Below the pieces are notes generated by a model. The model ran no database searches. It was given only the letters and a program-made list of their open reading frames with translations, and was not told where the DNA came from. Position numbers and translations under genes: made by a program. Shown here in pieces: positions 8,807 through 17,212 of a stretch of 64,000 bases of DNA; position 1 is the first letter of the stretch; each line of letters opens with the position of its first letter. The stretch is from an uncultured Schlesneria sp. (GTDB lineage Bacteria > Planctomycetota > Planctomycetia > Planctomycetales > Planctomycetaceae), in assembly GCA_903899985.1 (NCBI GenBank), contig CAIULL010000106.1, positions 1 to 64,000 on the forward strand. The letters are read 5' to 3'.

Positions 8807-9436
8807 TGTCCGACCTCTCATTGAGTTGACGCGATAATGAACTTTTGGGATCGAGCGAGTGATCTGAGTGTTCGTTGTCACAACAGTCGACCAGTCGTAA
8901 ACCGCGATCTGGTTCCAAGGTTTCGCGGGATTTTGTTTTTTGAAGGCAGATTGTCTTGTCTGGCGACGCAGGAAAGGGGTTTTCTTCGAGAAAACGCTGG
9001 TTTCACTCAAAACCGTGCTACAGCTTAACGGCCATCCGTCAAGCAGTGTTGAGTGACGCGATGAACGTCGGTTTCAAGACACTGCTTCTCCGGGGACTCC
9101 GAAGCAGTGGCACATTAAGATGAAGGTCGTCTGCGCATGACATCTTGTCACCGCTGATTTTGCGTTTTGTCAGATCTCATGCGGTTACCGGTTTCTGTCA
9201 GATTGGCAGGTGGGGGTCGGGTTGATCCGAGATCTGGCCACGATGGCAGAATCTTCTTCAAGGATGACTTGTCGGAAGTCCTTACAGTCATTGGTGATTC
9301 TTCATCGCGTTCAATTGGCGCGCCGTTCGCTTACCAATTCAGCGTCTCGTGGTGTCGTCTGTGGGCCGTCTACAGGCTCAGTGCCGAGTTGGAAGACTAG
9401 AAGACTAAACGCGTTTCGATTCTGGAGTAAGGTGAG
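8807..9436. other. Divergent intergenic region with a cluster of aagcagtg palindromes
   Basis: This 630-bp gap separates the DUF1559 gene (minus) from groES (plus). The word aagcagtg occurs at 9041 and 9102, with its complement cactgctt at 9080. The 9080/9102 pair forms a hairpin, cactgcttc...gaagcagtg, with a 12-base loop; 9041/9080 makes a second, longer one. These could be regulator sites. I found no match to the CIRCE heat-shock operator (ttagcactc-N9-gagtgctaa) in front of groES. Confidence 0.45.
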
Positions 9437-9751
9437 ATGGCAAAGAAGAGTGGCTCGAACGACCCTAAGTTGGTCCCCCTCGGTGATCGAGTGGTTCTTA
9501 AGCGAGCCGAAGCGGAAACGAAGACCGCCGGAGGGATTGTTCTGCCGGATTCCGCAGCAGATAAACCCCAACGTGGCGAAGTGATTGCTGTTGGTGAAGG
9601 GCACGTGAAGAGCACCGGACAGAAGGTCGCTTTGACCGTCAAGCCTGGTGATCACGTGATTTTCAGCTCATACGCTGGCGACGAATTCAAAGTCGGCGAT
9701 GAGACGTTCCTGCTGCTTCGCGAAAGCGACATTCTCGCCGTCTACGGCTGA
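9437..9751 (+). CDS. groES: Co-chaperonin GroES (104 aa)
   Basis: The 10-kDa lid of the GroEL chaperonin; seven copies close the folding cage. The sequence has the signature [20 protein letters not shown] (residues 14-33), the mobile loop that docks on GroEL (about 27-40), and the usual end [13 protein letters not shown]. It is a few residues longer than Escherichia coli GroES because of the N-terminal [12 protein letters not shown]. The ATG follows a purine-rich ggagtaaggtgag. groEL begins 164 bases downstream on the same strand, the normal arrangement, although the gap is long enough to hold a second promoter or a processing site. Confidence 0.97.
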   Translation: MAKKSGSNDPKLVPLGDRVVLKRAEAETKTAGGIVLPDSAADKPQRGEVIAVGEGHVKSTGQKVALTVKPGDHVIFSSYAGDEFKVGDETFLLLRESDILAVYG

Positions 9752-9915
9752 TAAGCCAATCCGTTGATTTTCCTGGCGAATTCAAACCGTTTTCGCCGGG
9801 TGACTTCAACCTTTTGTAAATACCCTCGGTCCGAGTTCTACGAGTCGCTGATCACAGCTTCATCAGGTAATCGGATACGTGTTTTTGACATTATTAAAAC
9901 CAGGAGCCTTTCCGA

Positions 9916-11535
9916 ATGGCCAAGATTATCGCCTTTGATCAGGAAGCGCAAGAAGCAATGCGTCGCGGCGTGCAGAAGCTCGCCCGAACCGTGCGAGTGA
10001 CGCTCGGACCCCGCGGACGAAACGTCATCATCGAAAAGAGCTTTGGCTCGCCGACCGTGACCAAGGACGGTGTGACTGTTGCTCGTGAAATCGAACTCGA
10101 AGACAAGTTCGAAGACATGGGTGCCCGCATGGTCCGTGAAGTCGCCAGCAAGACTTCCGATACCGCCGGTGATGGAACCACGACTGCAACAATTCTCGCC
10201 GAAGCGATCTACGTCGAAGGTCTCAAGGCTGTTGTCGCCGGGGTGAACCCAATCGATATGAAGCGTGGTATGGACAAGGCTGTCGAGCAAATCGTCGCCA
10301 AGCTCAAGGGCATGGCGGTCGAGTGCAAAAACAAGAAGTCGATCGCTCAGGTTGGTACCGTCGCCGCGAACGGCGATCACGAGATCGGCAACATCCTCGC
10401 CGATGCGATGGAACAAGTCGGTAAAGATGGTGTGATCACGGTTGAAGAAGGCAAATCTCTGACGACGACATATGAAGTTGTCGAAGGGATGCAGTTTGAT
10501 CGCGGTTATCTGTCACCTTACTTCGTGACCGATCCCACCTCGATGGAATGTGTGCTGGAAGACGCTTATGTTCTGATCCATGAAAAGAAGATCAGCAGCA
10601 TTAAGGATCTGGTTCCTGTTCTCGAAAAGGTCGTCAACAGCGGCAAGCCACTGCTGATCGTTGCTGAAGAAGTCGAAGGGGAAGCCCTGGCGACGCTGGT
10701 GATCAACAAGCTGCGAGGGACATTCAAGATCGCAGCAGTGAAGGCTCCTGGCTACGGTGATCGCCGCAAGGCCATGCTGCAAGATCTGGCGATCATGGTT
10801 GGTGGTCAGGCAATTTTCGAAGACCTCGGTATCCAACTCGAAAACGTTCAATTGTCGGACCTCGGTCGCGCCAAGCGAATCGTGATCGACAAAGACAACA
10901 CGACGATCATTGAAGGACTCGGCAAGTCAGCCGACATCAAGTCCCGCATCGAACAGATCCGTCGTGAACTCGCCGCTTCAACCAGCGATTACGATCGTGA
11001 AAAGCTGGAAGAACGCGTCGCCAAGCTCTCTGGCGGTGTCGCTCAGTTGAACGTCGGTGCTGCCACCGAAAGCGAAATGAAGGAAAAGAAGGCTCGCGTC
11101 GAAGACGCTCTGCATGCAACCCGTGCTGCTGTGGAAGAAGGTATTCTTCCCGGTGGTGGCGTCGCACTGCTGCGATCGTCTCTGGAGCTGAAGCCAACCG
11201 GACTGAACGAAGACGAAACCACCGGTTTCAACATCATCGTGCGTGCTTGTCGTGCTCCTTTAACCCAGATCGCCAACAACGCAGGTGTTGATGGTGCCGT
11301 GATCTGTGAGAAGGTTGCCGAACACAAGGACGGCCACGGCTACAACGCTGCTACCGGCAAGTACGAAGACCTGGTCAAGGCCGGGATCATCGATCCATGC
11401 AAGGTGACTCGTAGTGCTTTGCAGAACGCAGCCAGCGTTTCGACCCTGTTGCTGACAAGCGATGCCCTGATTGCTGAAAAGCCAAAAGACGCTGACAAGA
11501 AGGCTGGCGGCCACGGCGATCACGACGAGTTCTAA
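9916..11535 (+). CDS. groEL: Chaperonin GroEL (539 aa)
   Basis: The 60-kDa chaperonin that folds proteins in an ATP-driven double ring with GroES. Family motifs are intact: the nucleotide-binding [12 protein letters not shown] (29-40), [15 protein letters not shown] (84-98), [17 protein letters not shown] (intermediate/apical region) and GGGVAL near residue 415. Length is normal. The C-terminus is [13 protein letters not shown], rich in His and Asp, instead of the hydrophobic Gly-Gly-Met tail of E. coli GroEL. Bacteria with several GroEL copies often have one with a variant tail; whether another copy exists here cannot be seen. A strong terminator follows the gene. Confidence 0.97.
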   Translation: MAKIIAFDQEAQEAMRRGVQKLARTVRVTLGPRGRNVIIEKSFGSPTVTKDGVTVAREIELEDKFEDMGARMVREVASKTSDTAGDGTTTATILAEAIYVEGLKAVVAGVNPIDMKRGMDKAVEQIVAKLKGMAVECKNKKSIAQVGTVAANGDHEIGNILADAMEQVGKDGVITVEEGKSLTTTYEVVEGMQFDRGYLSPYFVTDPTSMECVLEDAYVLIHEKKISSIKDLVPVLEKVVNSGKPLLIVAEEVEGEALATLVINKLRGTFKIAAVKAPGYGDRRKAMLQDLAIMVGGQAIFEDLGIQLENVQLSDLGRAKRIVIDKDNTTIIEGLGKSADIKSRIEQIRRELAASTSDYDREKLEERVAKLSGGVAQLNVGAATESEMKEKKARVEDALHATRAAVEEGILPGGGVALLRSSLELKPTGLNEDETTGFNIIVRACRAPLTQIANNAGVDGAVICEKVAEHKDGHGYNAATGKYEDLVKAGIIDPCKVTRSALQNAASVSTLLLTSDALIAEKPKDADKKAGGHGDHDEF

Positions 11536-11561
11536 GATCGTCTGATCATGAAAAGAACCAG

Positions 11562-11600
11562 CAGCCCGCAGGCATATTTTGCCTGCGGGCTGTTTTCGTT
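11562..11600 (+). terminator. Rho-independent terminator after groEL
   Basis: A 13-bp near-perfect stem, cagcccgcaggca / tgcctgcgggctg, with a short tattt loop, is followed by ttttcgtt. It lies 27 bases after the groEL stop codon and ends the groES-groEL transcription unit. Confidence 0.88.
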
Positions 11601-11614
11601 ATTCCCATTTTTCT

Positions 11615-11791
11615 CGTTCCCAAGCTCCAGCTTGGGAACGTCCCTCTTCGAAGCTCCGCTTCGCGATTCGTCTGGAGGCCATGCAACTCGTGGTTGATTT
11701 GCATTTCGACTGATTCGCATTCACTGGCCGTCTGCCCGATCGGGAAGCAGAGCTTCCAAGAAGTGCGTTCCCAAGCTGGAGCTTGGGAACG
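11615..11791. repeat. Pair of 26-bp palindromes (cgttcccaagctNNagcttgggaacg)
   Basis: Perfect palindromes with 12-bp arms lie at 11615-11640 and 11766-11791, each able to form a tight hairpin. Between them are smaller palindromes, gaagctccgcttc (~11650) and gaagcagagcttc (~11742). The block is the kind of highly structured dispersed repeat often found between planctomycete genes; no frame in it looks coding. Confidence 0.75.
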
Positions 11792-11848
11792 AGGACATTC
11801 ACTGTTACGTAGTGTGCACATCAAACCTGCACACGCACATTTGACTTT

Positions 11849-11988
11849 AGCGGCTGGAAGCCGCTGCTACGGTTTGCGGCTCATCATTTTCCAAAACCGA
11901 CAACCTTCAGGATATTGTCTGGATTTATCGTTGAAGCTTCTCATCTTCACAAAAAAATGTGGCGCACGGGCTGAAGCCCATGCTACGG
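11849..11988. repeat. Two copies of a 'ggctgaagcc..tgctacgg' repeat
   Basis: agcggctggaagccgctgct followed by acgg (11849-11872) and cgggctgaagcccatgctac followed by gg (11967-11988) share the pattern of a short GC-rich hairpin followed by tgctacggt. Both are direct-oriented and 118 bp apart, just upstream of the small membrane-protein gene. Confidence 0.65.
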
Positions 11989-12089
11989 TGGGCGGCAACA
12001 GATATTGCGCGTTGAGCCAGGATTGCCATGAGTGCTGGTGTGATGTAGGTTATTGTTGGCTAGACCATATCATCAGGAGGTCTCACATC

Positions 12090-12500
12090 ATGGCCAGACG
12101 GAATTCGGAATCGGGAAGACAAGCAGTCATTTGGCTTGCGACGGCAATCGTCGTCGTGATCGGTGCCGCCGCGACTGCAGTCGTGATTTTTGCAGGTACC
12201 GATCACGTTGAGCAGCCGCTGATGGTCTGGGCCGTTTCTTTTTCGGGCCTGATTTTCGTGTTGTTTTGCATGAATTTCCGTTGGGAACAGCCCGTCAGCC
12301 GATTGCATCTCTGGCTGTCGGCGCAAAATCGTAACGACCCGACCGATGCCTATCGCGCTGCACGCCGACAGGCTCAAACTCGTGAGAAGTTTGGCAGCAA
12401 TCAGCCACCGACAATCGAAACCGTGCGCGACGCGTCTGACCACGGAGGCGCCTGGGTGCCACGATCATCGACTTCGGCGCAGTCGCGGAAACGGTCGTAG
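12090..12500 (+). CDS. Small two-helix membrane protein (136 aa)
   Basis: Not recognised as a named family. The ATG at 12090 has a perfect Shine-Dalgarno aggagg ten bases upstream, so earlier in-frame starts are rejected. Two transmembrane helices are visible: about residues 13-34 (VIWLATAIVVVIGAAATAVV) and 42-62 (LMVWAVSFSGLIFVLFCMNF). After them comes a soluble, Arg/Gln/Ser-rich tail of about 70 residues, probably cytoplasmic by the positive-inside rule. The gene stands alone between repeat blocks. Confidence 0.72.
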   Translation: MARRNSESGRQAVIWLATAIVVVIGAAATAVVIFAGTDHVEQPLMVWAVSFSGLIFVLFCMNFRWEQPVSRLHLWLSAQNRNDPTDAYRAARRQAQTREKFGSNQPPTIETVRDASDHGGAWVPRSSTSAQSRKRS

Positions 12501-12556
12501 TTTTCCTTGGTGGGCAGATCCATTGCAAAAGCTCAAACTGCTCCGCAGGCTTCTTA

Positions 12557-12720
12557 TCGTTTAACCGCGCCTCGAAGAGAAGCGGGAGCGAGGCGGCGTG
12601 ATTATGTTCAGCCGAGGCGTCATTTCTCGTTGGGGCTTTGCAAAAAACAGGGCTGCGGCAACGTTCGAAGAAATCGGCTGAACGCCGATTCGCCTGCGCC
12701 GCTGGCTACGGGTTAAACGA
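12557..12720. repeat. ~165-bp repeat with inverted ends, copy 4
   Basis: It has the same ends as the copies 6 kb upstream (tcgtttaaccgcgcctcg ... ggctacgggttaaacga) and the same internal hairpin (atcggc-tgaac-gccgat), but the middle has diverged (for example gcgaggcggcgtgattatgt). It is a second genomic location in the same orientation, showing that the element is dispersed and not only tandem. Confidence 0.85.
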
Positions 12721-12778
12721 TCAATCGGTTAATGACATCGGTTCTTCCTGGATACAATACCGATTCAAAAACCCGACC

Positions 12779-15700
12779 TCAGGCTTTGCCTTTGCGGTCT
12801 GACGGGGGTTGTTTCCACTGCTTCAGTTGTTGACGCAGTTCTTTCAAGCTGAGGGCTGGAATCGGAAGGTGCAGTTGTGGTTCGGCGTCGGGGGGAGCGG
12901 TTTCGCCCGATTCGTGAACTCGGTTCAGTTCTTCTTCCAGCGTTCTCAGCCAGGCGGGGATGTCGATGCCCGAACCGGAGGTTGTTTTCAGGTATTCTTC
13001 CACAGAAATCTGCAGGGCCTGGAATGAGGGTGATTCCTCGCGACCTTTTTCTGCGTCTTCACAGGCAGGTCGGATTCTGGCCAGCATATGATTGACCGAA
13101 AGCGGTTTGACGAATCGTTCTTCCAGGTGATTTGCCACAGAGGGCATTCGCATTCCGTACTTCTTCTGAAGTGATTCCAGCTGCTGTAAGTGTCCGTCAG
13201 CCATCTCTTCGGTCTTGAGCGAGAAGACATCTTCCCAGATTGTCGCCGCTTCGGGTTTGCCGAGGCGAGCCAGCACTTCATGCGCAACCGTGACGGGAAG
13301 CATGTTCCAGGCGTCTCGGTCGTACGAGGTTTCCAGTCTCAAGAAGTCGAGCAGCGAATAGAAGTGTTCGCCGTAGTCTGACTGAGTCGTCGTGGTGTTG
13401 TATTCGAGGAACCGATCGAATTTCTCGACGACAACCTGGTAGATCAGGTTCAGTTGCTCGGCCACGTCGTCACGTTCGATTTTTCCGCTGCGAAGGTCAT
13501 CCAGCAATTTGATGGGATGAAGTGGATCTTCGTTTTCTTCCAGGTGTTCGAGAAAATGCTCGACGCCGCTATGCAGGATCGCGCGGACATTTCCCAGTGT
13601 CAGCAAGCGGGCGTTCAGGACGTAGGAACCATATGTTTTGACGAACTCGGCAGTTTCTTCCCAAAGTGGTTCGACCTTCAACGCTTCGACGGTTGATAAT
13701 CGCATCGTGTTACTGTGTTCCAGCCACTGATCGAGATAGTTCTCGACGATCGTTCCGACGATTTCGATCAGATCCTCGTCACTGAAACGACCTCCTTTCC
13801 ACTCGCCGGAGGCTTTGATGACGCATTCGAGCGTGTATCGCAGGGCGATTCGAAACAGGCGATCGAATTCGGTGACGGCCATCCCTTTGGGCCGCGATGC
13901 ACGTTCCATCTGGCGAGCGGTTTTCAGCAGATGCCACGTTTCGCGCAGCAAGCCTAATTGAGGCAGGTGTGCCAGCAGAAAGCGAATCACCATCTGCATC
14001 GAGCGAGCGGTCAAGATCTGCCTGGGCTCGCCACCATGTTCAAGCGGTACATAGAGCAGGGGTTTGCTTTGCAGGGATCGCAGCAATCCGGGAAGGACTC
14101 GACGGACTTCTTCTTCATTTCGCTGCATGACGCCGCGATAGATATCGATGATCCGCACGTCGTCGGCGTTCGTCTTGACGGTGTCGTCGGCAGGAGAAAG
14201 TGCACAGGCGAGGCACCACTGCGCCGACCGGCAGCTTAGCGCTGTCTGGATCGTCGTCTGGATCAAAAACAGTTTCGTCTGCAGTTGCGTATCGTATTCA
14301 ATGTTGACGTCGTGTTCGGCTGTCGCTTCACCGATTTCCTGCTTCCACAGGTTATCAATCAAGCGACTTAAATCGGCCTGGACTTCGATAGAATGTCCCA
14401 GCCAGTGGCGTAGGGAGTCGGCCTGAGCTTGTTTCGATTCACGCACGGCGTTCGATTGTGAATCCACAGGGACCAGTTCACGTTCGACGGCAAGGGTCGC
14501 TCCCATTTGCCAAAGCTGCGCGATCGTTCGCAGGAACTTCAGTCTCGGTTCCAGTTGCTTTTCAATCAATTCAAATTCAGTCTCGCGATGGAAGGCGGGT
14601 CGATCGTCCATCGTCTCGCCTTCCTGTCCATCGTCGGCACTATCGCGATAGACGACACCTTCGTAGGCGGCATCAAACAGTTCATCTTCTTCGTCACGTG
14701 CGACATCGTCGGTGTCATGGGCCAGTTCCTCGCCATGATCCGGCTTATGTGGTTTACTGGAATCGGGCAACACGGGGACTGTCGGTGCGGACCACAGTTC
14801 GCCAGCGTTGGCTTCGAGATAATCGAACATACGGCGAATCAATGGCCACGGGTCGTCCTTGGTGATTGAACCGTTGTCGACAACGATTCCCATCCACCAG
14901 AGTAATAAATCCTCGAACGACATGTGTCCCGCTTCCAGCCCGACCTCTTCCTGCTGGCTGAGCCATTGCATCAGCAGTCCGAGTGCCGCGACCGTGTCAC
15001 GACGTTCCAGCAAAGCCGACACAACCTGTGCATAGGCTTTGGCACTTTCGAACTGCGCGACGTGTTCTCGCCAGAACTGGATGTCACCCGCTGCTTCGCC
15101 AGCCGTTCTCCATTCGGAAAGTGCCTGTGCGACATGGGACGCCGAATCGAGGCTTTCGCGTGCGGCGACACGAGGCAGGTCGTTAACGGTGGATGATCCA
15201 AACTTATCCCAGAATTCGGCGAGAGATTCGTAACGGAACGAGATCGCGTCGGCCATCTTCGAGTCACCACGAGCGGCGGCTTCCTCCCACGTTCGCGTGT
15301 AGGCGTCAAGTAATGCTTCCATGATATGTAACAGGATTTCAACTCGCTGATCGGGAACACTGTCTTCGCGAGACGAAAAGAGAGGGAATAATCCTTGAAA
15401 ACCAAGAATATTCCAGGGGTCGACCAGCGCCCCGCATTCTATTCCCCGATGAAGATATTCTTCGGCTTCTCCCAGAAGTCGAAACGCATCGGCGACTTTT
15501 CCGAGTTCGATCACACGGCGTGCTCCGTGAACTCGGCAGAGAACTTCACATTCAAATCTTGCCGATGCACACGGGATGACTGCCGCCTGTCGCAGGCTCG
15601 CTTCCGGATAGCCCATGCGAGCGAACAAATGTGCCAATTGTCGCCGCTGGACTTGTTGCGTCCCGTAGTTGGCCAGATACATATTCAGCGACTGACGAAC

Positions 15701-16813
15701 ATGTCCGAACGGTTGTCGCGTCGCTTTGGCGTGCTTCTTCAGCCGTTTTGCTCGTTGCCCCGTTGCACTTTCCAGCAGCCATGAATAAAACCGGTCGCGT
15801 TGACGTGCCACGCGCGGCAGAAGCGACGTCAGCGTCACGCTCGAATCATGACACTCGGGACCGTCACCGCTGATCGCCGATGCCATGAGAATCGTGCCGC
15901 ACAACACGGCAGCCATGTCAAACAGAACTTCTTCTGACGCGACCCGCTTTTGTTTCTGCTGCCAGTCAATCAGCGAATCGATAATCACTCGACGAATCAC
16001 GAAACGTCGATAATTACCCTTAATGTCAATCTGGTGCGGATCCCATTCACCGAACAGGTAATTGGTCCGTTTGTTGACCGGATGGGAATGATCGTGGGCC
16101 CGGGGATCGAGAGCCAGCTCGTCCATCTTATTGATATCAAAATAAGCATCCGAAAGCATTTCTTCCGGGACTTCGTTCAGCAGTTCTAATGCTCGCTTGA
16201 TCAGCGTTTCATACGGACCATGTGCGACTCCGGCATTGCGGAGATACAGCGGCCAGGGGCGGACCCGTTCATGGGGATAAAGGTCCATTTTCCTGCCGTT
16301 TTCCAGCACGGCAACCGGACGGAAGCCAACGAAATCGTTCAGGCGATGGAGAGCACCTTGAATGATCCCTTCCCGGTCATCCCAGGGGGCTCCTTGCTGC
16401 AAAACTGCTTCGAAGACTTTTGCCAGGAAGAACGGTTGCTCGAATTCCGCATCTTTCAGATGCGCAAGCAGATCACGGTGATGCACGCGGTAGGCAGGAA
16501 GCACATCAGAAAACACCAGCTTCAGTACCGCCTGTGCCTGAGCGACGTCGCTAAAGGCAGGTGCGGTCTGATGTAAGTGCTCAAGTAACTGCTGTAACGC
16601 GTCCGGAGCCTTCGACCAGGTGACACTGGCGATGAATTCATTAAGCTGTCGCTGAAATTTTGTGTCTGGGCGGCCCCCAGAGAAATTCAAATACCCGAGC
16701 AATTCTTGTGCTGTCGTCAAATCGGATTGGGAAAGATTCAAAGTCCCGGTCCCCCGGCCATAAATGTCGTCAGCCAACTGTGGCAGTCTTTGCCGAAGAG
16801 ACAATCCCTTCAA
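12779..16813 (-). CDS. Very large unrecognised protein, mostly helical (1344 aa)
   Basis: I do not recognise this protein. It has no signal peptide and no membrane segment, and it is rich in Leu, Glu, Ala, Gln and Arg with a strongly helical character throughout, suggesting a cytoplasmic repeat or scaffold protein. Around residues 690-745 there is a very acidic low-complexity stretch (HDTDDVARDEEDELFDAAYE) that splits it into two halves. Near the start is a YGRGTGTLNLS segment. The only workable start is TTG at 16813, because an in-frame stop (taa) lies seven codons upstream; a clear Shine-Dalgarno is missing, so the true start may be slightly internal. It is divergent from the ExbD-like gene pair across 399 bp, which may mean shared regulation. 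Confidence 0.75.
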   Translation of the reverse strand: MKGLSLRQRLPQLADDIYGRGTGTLNLSQSDLTTAQELLGYLNFSGGRPDTKFQRQLNEFIASVTWSKAPDALQQLLEHLHQTAPAFSDVAQAQAVLKLVFSDVLPAYRVHHRDLLAHLKDAEFEQPFFLAKVFEAVLQQGAPWDDREGIIQGALHRLNDFVGFRPVAVLENGRKMDLYPHERVRPWPLYLRNAGVAHGPYETLIKRALELLNEVPEEMLSDAYFDINKMDELALDPRAHDHSHPVNKRTNYLFGEWDPHQIDIKGNYRRFVIRRVIIDSLIDWQQKQKRVASEEVLFDMAAVLCGTILMASAISGDGPECHDSSVTLTSLLPRVARQRDRFYSWLLESATGQRAKRLKKHAKATRQPFGHVRQSLNMYLANYGTQQVQRRQLAHLFARMGYPEASLRQAAVIPCASARFECEVLCRVHGARRVIELGKVADAFRLLGEAEEYLHRGIECGALVDPWNILGFQGLFPLFSSREDSVPDQRVEILLHIMEALLDAYTRTWEEAAARGDSKMADAISFRYESLAEFWDKFGSSTVNDLPRVAARESLDSASHVAQALSEWRTAGEAAGDIQFWREHVAQFESAKAYAQVVSALLERRDTVAALGLLMQWLSQQEEVGLEAGHMSFEDLLLWWMGIVVDNGSITKDDPWPLIRRMFDYLEANAGELWSAPTVPVLPDSSKPHKPDHGEELAHDTDDVARDEEDELFDAAYEGVVYRDSADDGQEGETMDDRPAFHRETEFELIEKQLEPRLKFLRTIAQLWQMGATLAVERELVPVDSQSNAVRESKQAQADSLRHWLGHSIEVQADLSRLIDNLWKQEIGEATAEHDVNIEYDTQLQTKLFLIQTTIQTALSCRSAQWCLACALSPADDTVKTNADDVRIIDIYRGVMQRNEEEVRRVLPGLLRSLQSKPLLYVPLEHGGEPRQILTARSMQMVIRFLLAHLPQLGLLRETWHLLKTARQMERASRPKGMAVTEFDRLFRIALRYTLECVIKASGEWKGGRFSDEDLIEIVGTIVENYLDQWLEHSNTMRLSTVEALKVEPLWEETAEFVKTYGSYVLNARLLTLGNVRAILHSGVEHFLEHLEENEDPLHPIKLLDDLRSGKIERDDVAEQLNLIYQVVVEKFDRFLEYNTTTTQSDYGEHFYSLLDFLRLETSYDRDAWNMLPVTVAHEVLARLGKPEAATIWEDVFSLKTEEMADGHLQQLESLQKKYGMRMPSVANHLEERFVKPLSVNHMLARIRPACEDAEKGREESPSFQALQISVEEYLKTTSGSGIDIPAWLRTLEEELNRVHESGETAPPDAEPQLHLPIPALSLKELRQQLKQWKQPPSDRKGKA

Positions 16814-17212
16814 ACAAAGGTTCTCAGTTCTTTACATAGAATACGAGACTTGTCATCCCGTAAGCAAACCTGTTCGCACGTGAATTGAAGACAATCTGAA
16901 TTGTGTTGCCAGTCCCGAAGGTTTTGACTCATTCCATCGTCCGACGATGCCGATTGTTCCGATAAGTCTAAAAGCGCCGACTTTTCATTTGATCCTCAGT
17001 CAACTTGGTCAATGGGGTGACATAGGGATTATGGGCGGTCTGTGGGCGTTTTTGGAATCGTAAGTCATTATGCAGGCATGAGTTCGGGTTGAGTCTGGCA
17101 TAAGTCTCCGCGAATGATTCGCCATGGATTGAATGTTCACGGTTGAATCACTCGTGCGACTGACAGCAATCAGCTCGGATGAATCCATCAGCAAGAAATA
17201 CAAGTACTCGCG
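16814..17212. other. Divergent intergenic region, 399 bp
   Basis: It separates the 1344-residue protein gene from the ExbD-like pair and must hold both promoters. I see no convincing -35/-10 pair, terminator or repeat, and no small gene. Confidence 0.4.

Noticed and set aside
9290-9436. CIRCE operator in front of groES
   Set aside because: No ttagcactc-N9-gagtgctaa or close variant found by eye in the groES upstream region.
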